A stretch of DNA of 64,000 nucleotides from Eublepharis macularius (lineage: Eukaryota; Chordata; Lepidosauria; Squamata; Eublepharidae): positions 8,951,001 through 9,015,000 of the forward strand of contig NC_072795.1 of assembly GCF_028583425.1 (NCBI RefSeq). Direction: 5' to 3'. The notes below the pieces were generated by a model. That model worked only from the letters and a program-made list of their open reading frames with translations. It was not told the DNA's origin and did not search any database. The translations under genes and the position numbers were made by a program. How positions within the stretch are numbered: the stretch's first letter is position 1; each line of letters begins with the position of its first letter. Below, piece by piece: positions 55,692 to 64,000 of the stretch.

Positions 55692-55739
55692 CGGTATGAT
55701 TTCCTCCCATGGCTCATGAAAAATCTGTTACCTAATCAT
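55692..55739 (+). pseudogene. CYP2 exon 5-like fragment, truncated
   Basis: After a good CTTTCCTGCAG acceptor come codons reading RYDFLPWLMKNLLP, clearly related to the start of exon 5 of the complete gene ([13 protein letters not shown]). Homology stops after about sixteen codons where an LTR-like repeat begins. No exons 1-4 lie between it and the gene upstream, so it is a relic of a further tandem copy. Confidence 0.75.
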
Positions 55740-56470
55740 GTCTCCTTGCAAAGTGGGGGAATTAGAGTGCAAGGAGAGGCTACGAAAGGAGGGGTAACAG
55801 GGATCTTTCGTGCCTATGTATACGAGGATTCCTTCTTCCAGAAAACTTTTTCAATAAAGAAGCAGATGTTCAACCAAAAAGGTTTTTTATTTATAAAATA
55901 ATAAAACACAAATGGCATAAAATACCCACAGAAAATATATACACAAAACACAAATAGAGCTAACTAAAGAAACAGTTCGGAAAGTGTGAAGTGAAGTTCA
56001 AGGATTGGGTGATATTTACCAGTTCCAGGAGAGCGAAGAAGTTTGTGCGGAGGAGCAGCATGAATGGCCAGCATCTCGAGAAAGGGAGCTCAGTAATAAT
56101 CTGAGATTGTATAGGGGGAGATTCCAGAACACACACTGAGCACATGGCAGGACAGTCAGATATACTGTGAAACATGCCCTAAGCCAGGACTAAGAGTCTC
56201 TGCCCTAAAACAATACCTTGATGGTTTTGTCCGGAGGTGGAACAATAGGACTGGGAAAGCTTGATTGTGCCTACCTGAGAGGAATTAAAGGTGTAAAACA
56301 TTAATTGAAGATGCCTGGTGACCAGATGGGTGAGGCTTATCAGTTCCTGAGTAACTCAGGTGGGGAAATGGGATCAGGAAAGATTGGGAGGGTGGATGAT
56401 GAGATTAATTCAAGAGCTTCTGGAGACCCTTTTGTTATTCAGTTCTGTACATCTCTGGGGTGGGGGCTGA
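55740..56470. repeat. unclassified LTR-like repeat (member 3), interrupts the exon 5 relic
   Basis: GGGGGAATTAGAGTGCAAGG and GGAGCAGCATGAATGGCCAGC correspond to blocks of the repeat at 14690-15715. It begins directly inside the CYP2 exon fragment. Confidence 0.5.
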
Positions 56471-56525
56471 AGCTCGTCTGGCCTTATACTCATATTCCAG
56501 TAGTTTTTCCATCTTAGCCATGCAG

Positions 56526-56842
56526 TGTTATGTATTGACTTAGCTTCAGGCTGAGCTAAGGCTCCTGAAGCCTTCGTTGCTATTGGTTGCTTCATGCTGG
56601 CAGCGACCAATGAGATCTGTACAATGAAGACCAATCACCATACTGGAAATAAGTTACTATGTAAATACTTGATGCAAACTAAGGATTCTAGTTGTGTGTT
56701 TGCATTGGTTGTTGCTCGAAAGGGGGTGTGGGGTTTCGTGTATATATTTGGCGCATGTGAGCTGGGTGTTTTTGTCTGTCTGCTTCCAGCTTCAATAAAG
56801 ATATTTGATAGGAGCTGTAAATCACAATACTTATTACCGGCA
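56526..56842 (+). mobile_element. Ty3/gypsy LTR
   Basis: Starts TGTTATGTATTG and ends TTACCGGCA. Contains GTATATATTTGG (TATA-like, 56739) and CAATAAAGATATTTG (poly(A) signal, 56796) in the expected order. Directly followed by gag. No downstream LTR is seen and the ends are approximate. Confidence 0.7.
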
Positions 56843-57960
56843 ATGAGGATGGGCTCAAAGGTGGCTATGCAGCTGTGCAATGCTCAGTGAGAAATTGTCA
56901 CCTCAGCCAGGCCAGCATGCGTACCCTCTTCACTCCAGAGCAATAAAAAACAAGGCCACCAAGGGCCAGTTTGAGCCATTTGATGCAGCCTCTGAGGACT
57001 GGAACTCATACATCTCCCAATCCCAGTTCCACCTCAGGGCTAATGAGATTACTGGCACAGAGCGTAAGAAAGCCATGTTCCTCAGTGTCTGTGGCCATTC
57101 CATTTTCAAAATTGCCTGTGCTTGAGTGGCATCAGAAGAGCTTGAACAGGTGTCGCTCGAGACGATCAAAGCCAAGCTGAAATATCACTTTGCACTGCAA
57201 CCATCCAGAATCACATGCCACTACACTTTCTACAAGTATGACTAGGCTCTGGGAGGATCTATTGCTACATTTGTCATGGCCCTGCGGAAGGCAGCAAGGC
57301 CCTGTGAATTTGCCAATCTCAAGGAAGCCCACAGTGATTGCTTGGTGTGCAGCCTCCAGGACGAAGAACTACAGAGACGGCTCTTCGCAAAAAAGAATCT
57401 CGACTTCAAAATGGCCTACAAGGAGGCAATTGCAATGGAGGCAGCTGACCAGTCGACCAAAGAGGTTTGACAGGTGCGGAGTCCACCTCTACCAAAGAAG
57501 GCGGAACAGGTCCATCATAAAAGCCTCAACAGTGACTCAGAAGATGATGACGAGGTTCACCAGACTCAAGTGACGCGACACAAACGTATCGAACCACAAA
57601 CCTACAGCAGGTTGCCCTGCGGGTTTCACCAACCCACACCTCCACCCTTTTCTTACCTTTTGTATGGTGGGCAGGGAAAGGGGGAAGGGTGCCCCATCTG
57701 GAATGCTGATATTCACGTTTGCACTGAGATGTTATTTTATTGGTTTTATCTATTGTAACTTATTTATGATTATAACCACCCAAAGCCTGCTTGTGGGAAG
57801 GGTGGGCTAAAAATCTAATCAATCAATCAATCAATCACTAGTGTAGAACCTGCTGATTCCGCGATGCTGAGTGCTTGGCAGGAAGAGGGGGCACATCAAA
57901 AGGGCCTGTAGAGCCACCAAGAAAGGAAGCCCTCCACTGCAGACTCCACAAAGACATTTC
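56843..57960 (+). pseudogene. Ty3/gypsy gag remnant
   Basis: Three frames give gag blocks in order: FEPFDAASEDWNSYISQSQF, ERKKAMFLSVCGHSIF, an ATFVMALRKAARPCEFA block, and AKKNLDFKMAYKEAIAMEAA, then a basic GGHIKRACRATKKGSP zinc-knuckle end. Frameshifts and a TGA break it. A CR1 tail is inserted at about 57640-57838 before the zinc knuckle. No pol follows. Confidence 0.85.
57640..57838 (+). mobile_element. CR1/L3 3' end nested in gag
   Basis: A 3' UTR with AAAGCCTGCTTGTGGGAAGG and GGGTGGGCTAAAAATC ends in (AATC)n, the CR1-L3-like tail also seen at 21396. Confidence 0.75.
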
Positions 57961-58562
57961 ATTGAAGCTTACATATAGACCTGCTTCCATTGTTGCAATT
58001 TTTTGTTGCTGTTTTTCTAATCTGAAATGATTTTTTTGTAAAAAAAAAGTTAAAAAAAGTAAAATATATATTTAAAAATAAGGTTAAAGCCCAGGCAGCT
58101 GTTCACCTCAAGGGCCAATTCCAGATGACTAACCTTAAGGCGCTTCATGCCGCCCTCTTCCGGATCACGACAGGGAAAATGTTATTATTATCTATCTATG
58201 TAGACACCAACTCTGGCAGAGCCCGATGAGTTCAGTTTCAGTTTATTTAAGTTTAACAGCCCATAGGCCGTACACTGTAAACAAAACTTAAGAATTAAAA
58301 ATAACAGTAAAACAAAAGTTTGCCATGTCCACTATGCAGTTTTTGCAAAGGCTACTCAGAAGCAATCTTAATCTTAAAGAGTCAAGAATGGTTGAGTACT
58401 TCAGTAGCCAATTTTAAAGAAATGTATTCCTAGCTACTGTATGCTTTGGGCAGTGAAAAAAAGTATGAGATAAGGAGAGCTATAGCCAAAGGGCAGTCAC
58501 ATAAGTGGTGGTTTGAAGATATCTTGAGGTAATAGCCCTTCATCTGGGCTGTTTTCCAATGT
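57961..58562. other. unassigned, probably old retroelement sequence
   Basis: AGGTTAAAGCCCAGGCAGCTG near 58081 resembles 40690, suggesting another repeat. The sequence around 58240-58562 continues, after the MITE, at 59299. Confidence 0.35.
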
Positions 58563-58570
58563 GTTGCAAC

Positions 58571-59290
58571 TAGAGATGGGCACAAACAGCAATACAAACA
58601 AAAAAACCCCACGAAACCTGTTCACGAACAAGCTGTTTGTGAGGCCCCATTCTAAATGAACAGGTGGTCATTGCAAGCCTCGTTCATTGCTGTTCATCAA
58701 GCCAGACAGTCTGGCACCTGCAATCAATTCCCTTGGCAACTTAGGCAGGGATTGTCTGAACTCCTGCTGTTGCCCTGGAAACCCCAATCTAAGCCCAAAT
58801 TAGCTTGATACGCAGGTCTTCCTTTCAAGTGTGGAGCTCCAAATTTGTTACAAGGGAGCAAAGAGCAAGGGGGAGGCGGGCTCCCAGCTCTGGCTTCATT
58901 TGGAGACAGTGGAAAGGGAGAGATAGTGGCTGTTGGCATTTTGATAGAGAGAGTGCATGGGAGCTTAAATTTTCTTTGTGTGTGGTGGGATAGGGATCTA
59001 CCTCTTCAAGTTGCAGGGCTGCTGCCAGGCTCTGGGGCCAAGCTATTATTTATTATTGGTACCTTTCCTGGTGCCTGCTCATGTAAGGTTTTTGGGAGTG
59101 GTGCAGTAGGGATCTTGACCAAACTTGGATGATTGCTGGAGGAGAGCCTGCTGGCCCCCACGAACAGCCAACCAGGAACATGTTTGTAAACAGGGCCATG
59201 TTTGTGGTTGTTTGTGAGTCGATGTTCGCAGATGGCAACGAACAGCAAACAACATGGTCGGGGTTTTTTTTCTGTTTGTGCCCATCTCTA
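58571..59290. mobile_element. hAT-type MITE of the GTTCGTG family
   Basis: Termini TAGAGATGGGCAC and GTGCCCATCTCTA; flanks GTTGCAAC (58563-58570) and GTTCCAAC (59291-59298) agree at seven of eight bases. Strong similarity to 36568-37279 over the whole length. Confidence 0.9.
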
Positions 59291-59299
59291 GTTCCAACA

Positions 59300-60590
59300 T
59301 GTGATCATGTATAACCACCTCAGTTTTGTAACTGCCAGTATATTGAAATAACGAGGCAAGTCAAACTGAGTAGAATACTTAATTTCCACATGGAGTGGGG
59401 AGCATTTTTGCACAGCTTGCTTTTGAAGGGAGTCCCAGTCCTCGTTAAGCAGTTTTTCTACAAGTAGTGCTCACCTTCTTTCAGTTAAAGTTTTTATATT
59501 CCATGCACCTAGTCAGTTTATTTCCACGTCCACAGTTTTTTCCCACTTTCACCAACAGCACTCATGGGCTACAGATCTAGTAAAGACTGGGAGGTCTTCA
59601 GAGCTTTGCAGCCTGTATTTAAAGCTGATTATGGCTTTCCAGATCAGTGTTGAAATCTTTGGATGGAATCTAATTCAAGCCATACAACTGCAGAAGCTAA
59701 ATGTGGCAGTAGTGCAAGTGTTTTGCGGAAGAACGTTAACTGGAGCTTGTCAAGTTGTTCTATTGGGTCTGTTAAGCAGATCTGGGTACAATATGCAACA
59801 TATCAAAAGAGCCTTATTTATTTATTTTATTTTTGTACAATGCAAAACATTGTCCAAAAAACATTTACTAGGTATAACGTGTCTAAGTTTTAAAATTTAC
59901 CAGCAGAATCAAATTGTAACCAGTTCCAATAAAACTATTTACAAGATGGTAATGCAGAAGCATACTTACATAACACTTTTCCAAACACACTTTTAGACAA
60001 CATTCTCCTTGAGCCTCCAAAATCAAGCAGCCTAGATAGCTAACCCAAATATGCAAGTCGTTATAAAGGAAGCCAATTGCATGCTGTCCACTTGCCTTAG
60101 TTTTAAAAATACAGACAGACAGGTGGTGCTGTCTCCTACTGAAGCCTCAACAAGGCTTCAAGCCTTGTTGCCTCAGGCAATAGACATTCCTCTATTGCAT
60201 CGTCTTCTCCAAACTGCTCCATCACCCATAGCTCTAAGGTCTGAGTGTACAAGTGAATCTTTAAGAGTTTTTTTTCCCTATGGTACCATGATCTCTCTCC
60301 TTTTTTTACCTGGAATAGGTCTATGTCAGATCTTGAAACCTTTCCTTTCCTGGCCAATTTTGACTGCATTATCATGCCAGAATCCTCTGGGGCATGGAGG
60401 GGCAGTCAGTCAGTCAACCGCCTCTGACTCATGTTCTGGTAATTTTCCAAGCTCCTGCCAAGTTGGCATGCACCTTGCCCTGGGCTAGGCAGTGCCTTGA
60501 ACTTATGGCATAGGAGGAAGGGATTAATGATATTCCATTGATACGCTGCCCTATCAGCATGAAGTGGAGGTCAGACTGCTAATAATTGGG
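59300..60590. other. unassigned, no gene recognised
   Basis: Chance open frames only. A poly-T-containing stretch (59815-59840) is seen. Confidence 0.35.
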
Positions 60591-60599
60591 TTAACCACC

Positions 60600-60895
60600 A
60601 TTGCACTTACTATTGCTGTCCCAAGCCAATTCTCCTTTTCTATCAACTATTAATGACCATGGATGAAGCTATCTTCAGAGCAGGAAATATCTCATGGGCT
60701 TTCACAGGGTGTAATCTTATCCCCATGTTATTCAACCTCTATTTAAAGCCTTTAGGGGAAATAATCTGTATCTATGGAATTGGATGTCATCAGTATACAA
60801 TATCTGTATCTCATGGTAGAGGTCTTGAGTTGCTGCTTGACTGTTACGGTCAAATGGCTGAAATGCCTCTGCAAGATAACTGCTACTTTTAGGTT
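60600..60895 (+). mobile_element. CR1/L3-type LINE fragment
   Basis: FTGCNLIPMLFNLYLKPLGE and YGIGCHQYTISVSHGRGLEL are the RT palm region of the family; the YADD site is lost. Confidence 0.75.
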
Positions 60896-60899
60896 AGCA

Positions 60900-61215
60900 A
60901 CTGAATGTCCTGGTAGGTTAAAATGTTCCCTAACTGATTTTGGTTTCTGATGTCAGACTTATGTCCATTAATTCTTTGTCAAAGAGACTGACCAGTTTGT
61001 CCAGTGTAGAGAGTGGAGGGGCATTGCTGACATGTGATGGTGTAAATCACATTGGAGGATGAGCAGGAGTATGAACCCAACATGGTATGGCTGATGTTGT
61101 TGGGTTCATTGATGATGTTGCTCGGATAAATATGGGAGCAGAGGAATTTCAAAGGGAGAATAGAAAGAGAGATTGCTGAATTGCAACTGATAATGAAGCT
61201 CAAGACAATGCATCC
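60900..61215 (-). mobile_element. Penelope-like element, GIY-YIG region
   Basis: Minus-strand translation gives NVIYTITCQQCPSTLYTGQT, the linker and GIY-YIG start of a Penelope-like element from a different lineage than 2421. A TCTGAAGAAGTCTACTG module in forward orientation lies just beyond (61417), again suggesting a head-to-head structure. Confidence 0.7.
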
Positions 61216-61649
61216 ACCTGGACTAAATCAAGATAAAGTCTTCTTGTCTCATTACCAATAGTAATTTCTCCACTCCCACCACCCTTATGCATACCCCACC
61301 CAATTCAATTACACCTGCCTTTGTCAGTCACTGGCTATTATCATTTGGCTTCTGTAATCAATCATTCCACTCTCCAAGATATAAGGACAGATGGACTCAC
61401 ATTCTAGATGTATCTGAAGAAGTCTACTGTAGTAGTTTCTGAAGAAATTTGAAAAAAAATCCTGTCAAAAATGACCACTAGATGGAAGAATAAAGGGGCA
61501 GAGGGAGATACTCAGGCATCAGAAGTTGCTGGAGAAGAGAACCCTAGTCAGGAGTTGGAAATAATGAGAATGAAAGTTGAGTGGGAATGCCTGTGAAAAG
61601 CTGGAAAGACTAGTTGTTCTTGGCTCCATGTTTAGCTGTCATATGGTTA

Positions 61650-61825
61650 ATGCTATATACTGTGGTTAAGTGGTTGGGCTGTGAATGAGCACTCTGCTGG
61701 TTTGAATCCCATTATTGTCATGAACTCAGTAGGAGGACTTGAGTAAGCCACTCCTCTCCGCTGTAGTGTGGGGGTAATAATAACACTGACGTTGTTCGCT
61801 GCTCTGAGTGGGCACTAATTTTTGG
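61650..61825 (+). repeat. tRNA-derived SINE, diverged
   Basis: GTGGTTAAGTGGTTGGGCTG head, GCTGGTTTGAATCCCATTA B box, and GCTGCTCTGAGTGGGCAC tail. Confidence 0.7.
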
Positions 61826-62069
61826 TGGAGAAGTCAGGATGTTGGCGTAAAATCTGTATTCAAAACTCTACTTTGCCACTTGATGGGTGACTTTGGCCAG
61901 TCGAGCTTCCTCAGTCCGTCCTAAATCATAGGGCTGGTACGAGGACAAAATGGAAGTAGGTTGGACCATATAAACTGCCCTGAGTTCATATATTTATTAT
62001 TTATTACTTTCGACTTTTATTCCACCCTCCCTGCAGAAGCAGGCTCGGGTCAGATTACATCACTAAAAC

Positions 62070-62071
<2 letters not shown>

Positions 62072-62127
<56 letters not shown>

Positions 62128-62185
62128 TTTTATATATTTATATAATATATAATAATAATATATTATTATATAATTTAATAAAATG
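62072..62185. repeat. (AAT)n microsatellite
   Basis: About nineteen AAT units followed by an A+T-only stretch with TATTATTATATAAT. Confidence 0.95.
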
Positions 62186-62391
62186 TTCACCTTAAAACAG
62201 TTTAAAACCAAGAAGAGCACAGCAGTAAAAGATCAATTTAAAATATGCAGATAGCAGCAGTCAGCTAGTCAGGGTCTTCCACTTACAACTGCCATTTAAA
62301 AACGGATGCTGGGTGCCTCTAGATAGGGAGGGAGCTGATCTTCCCTTCTCCTCCTCTATTCAGGCCAGTGGAGGCCTAGCCTAGCCTAGCC

Positions 62392-62700
62392 TCAACCATA
62401 TGCCTGGTGGAACATCTCTCTCTTACAGGCCTGGTGGAAATATAGTAAATCCTGCCGGGCCCTGGTCTCACTAGACAGAGAGTTCCACCAGGTTGGAGCC
62501 AGGACCGAAAAGGCCCTGGCTCTGGTCGAAGGCAGGCGGGCCTCCCTGGGGCCAAGGACTACCAATAGTTGTTTATCCCCTGGTCGGAGTGTTCTCTGGG
62601 GCACATACCGGGAGAGGCGGTCCCACAGATATGCTGGCTGCAGTCTGCATAGAGCTTTATAGGTTAATACCAGAACCCTGAATATGATTCAAGGAAGTAG
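62392..62700 (-). mobile_element. CR1/L3-type LINE 3' coding end
   Basis: Minus-strand RLPSTRARAFSVLAPTWWNS and LSSETRARQDLLYFHQACK match the C-terminal end of the CR1 copy at 18760-18860. Confidence 0.85.
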
Positions 62701-62704
62701 AGCA

Positions 62705-62935
62705 AGTCAGATAATAATAACTGTGCTTATATACCATTCTTCTAGGCAGATGAGTGCCCCACTCAGAGTGGTAAACAAAGTCAGTGTTGTTATTATCCCC
62801 ATAATACAGCTGGGGAGCTGGGGCTGAGAGGAGTGGATTGCCTAAGGCCACCTGCTGAGCTCATGGCAGTAGTGGGAGTTGATCCAGCAGAATCCTGATT
62901 TGCAACCCAACCAGTTAACCTCAATGCTACACCAG
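62705..62935 (-). repeat. tRNA-derived SINE (tandem pair, copy 1)
   Basis: TAATAATAACTGTGCTTATATACC..GACTGAGTGCCCCACTCAGAG-type body followed by CTGGGGAGCTGGGGCTGAGAGG and GGCCACCTGCTGAGCTCATGG, reading as a minus-strand SINE. Same subtype as 43783. Confidence 0.75.
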
Positions 62936-62937
62936 TT

Positions 62938-63130
62938 CATAATAATAACTATGCTTATATGCTCCTCATCTAGACAGATCAGTGCCCCACTCAGAGCTAT
63001 GAAAAAAGTCAGTGTTATTATTATCCCCACAAGACAGCTGGGGAGCTGGGGCTGAGAGGAGTAGCTTACGTAAGACCACCTGCTGAACTCATGGCAGTTG
63101 TGGAAGTCAAACCAGCAGAGGGCTGATTCA
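62938..63130 (-). repeat. tRNA-derived SINE (tandem pair, copy 2)
   Basis: A second copy of the same SINE subtype follows within a few bases of the first, with the same AGCTGGGGAGCTGGGGCTGA and ACCACCTGCTGAACTCATGG blocks. Confidence 0.75.
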
Positions 63131-63464
63131 TATGAAATACTTAGAGCTTGCAACCCTCACCCAAGGGAACCCCCCTCAAAATTTCAGGCAAAAGGGGCTC
63201 GCTGACTTACCAGTGGGCAGGGTTGCAGCTGGGAGCAAGGCTGAGGGTGGAGGCAAAGAGCTGTTGCAGAGGGAGAAGCATAAGCTTGGCTGGGCTCCTT
63301 CCCTGAAGCCCACGTGGCAGCAGAGGTGGCAGAACTTTCTTCCTCCAACCTTGGTGCCAGTGGCAATGGGGGGTGGCTTGTCACAACGTTAGGCAACTGT
63401 CTCCACCTTTTCACTCTTAATGGAACTGGGGTGAAGCTGAAGGGGCAGGGGCCATCTGGCTGGC

Positions 63465-64000
63465 AGGGGTCGCTGATGTTTCTTATTGTATACATGGCAT
63501 AGGGGGTCGCTGATGTTTCTTATTGTACGCCTGGCATAGGGATCGCTGATGTTTCTTATTGTATGCCTGGCATAGGGTTCGCTGATGTTTCTTATTGTAT
63601 ACATGGCATAGGGGGTCGCTGATGTTTCTTATTGTATACATGGCATAGGGCTCGCTGATGTTTCTTATTGTATACATGGCATAGGGGCTCGCTGATGTTT
63701 CTTATTGTATACATGGCATAGGGGGGTCGCTGATGTTTCTTATTGTATACATGGCATAGGGGCTTGCTGATGTTTCTTATTGTATACATGGCATAGGGGG
63801 TCGCTGATGTTTCTTATTGTATACATGGCATAGGGGGTCGCTGATGTTTCTTATTGTATACATGGCATAGGGGGTCGCTGATGTTTCTTATTGTACGCCT
63901 GGCATAGGGGTCGCTGATGTTTTTTATTGTATACATGGCATAGGGGGTCGCTGATGTTTCTTATTGTATACATGGCATAGGGGGTCGCTGATGTTTCTTA
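63465..64000. repeat. 36-37-bp minisatellite running off the window
   Basis: About fifteen head-to-tail units built around CGCTGATGTTTCTTATTGTA, then TACATGGCATAG or CGCCTGGCATAG, and a run of two to six G. Unit length varies by one or two bases in the G run. The array is cut by the window end. Confidence 0.97.

Noticed and set aside
63389..63789. Repeated MYTIRNIS peptide frames on the minus strand, and a CRISPR-like look
   Set aside because: The array is a contiguous 36-37-base minisatellite with no unique spacers, in vertebrate DNA; the frames break whenever the G run changes length.

Overview
The window looks like repeat-rich nuclear DNA from a vertebrate, most probably a squamate reptile and plausibly a gecko. 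The evidence is spliced cytochrome P450 exons with conserved CYP2 exon lengths, embedded in squamate-style repeats: Bov-B LINEs, CR1/L3-type LINEs, Penelope-like elements, tRNA-derived SINEs, Ty3/gypsy elements and many hAT-type MITEs. The species call is an inference from repeat content. I see no bacterial or organellar genes.

The only complete host gene I can support is a nine-exon CYP2 gene, closest in my judgement to CYP2J, on the + strand from 24194 to 54005. Exon lengths are 171, 163, 150, 161, 177, 142, 188, 142 and 191 coding bases. Every junction is GT/AG, phases match, and the product is 494 residues with all P450 signatures: N-terminal anchor, PPGP hinge, WxxxR, AGTET, ExxR and the Cys heme loop. 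A second, upstream member of the same tandem cluster is represented by its terminal exon (5578-5768), with part of its last intron and its 3' flank. Its exon 8 is not where the alignment says it should be. A 48-base fragment of a third copy (exon 5-like, 55692-55739) lies downstream and is cut off by a repeat.

Layout: 1-2974, unassigned DNA and an inverted Penelope insertion; 2975-6670, the 3' end of the upstream CYP2 copy; 6.7-24 kb, intergenic DNA with a GC-rich unexplained tract, a solo LTR with target-site duplication, SINEs, and a CR1 element interrupted by an ORF1-only L1; 24-54 kb, the CYP2 gene with introns full of hAT MITEs, a degraded minus-strand gypsy element, SINEs, Bov-B and CR1; 54-64 kb, a gypsy LTR with gag remnant, another MITE, Penelope and CR1 fragments, and a 36-37 bp minisatellite that runs off the window end.

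The most striking structure is in the last intron: a 3.6 kb hAT-type element (48881-52474) with a perfect 8-bp target-site duplication. Nearly its whole length is two long inverted arms, each carrying internal tandem arrays. A CYP2 pre-mRNA read through it could fold into a very long double-stranded hairpin. The homologous introns of the two CYP2 copies share a Bov-B LINE and a TTCTC array but differ in later insertions, so their order of events can be read.
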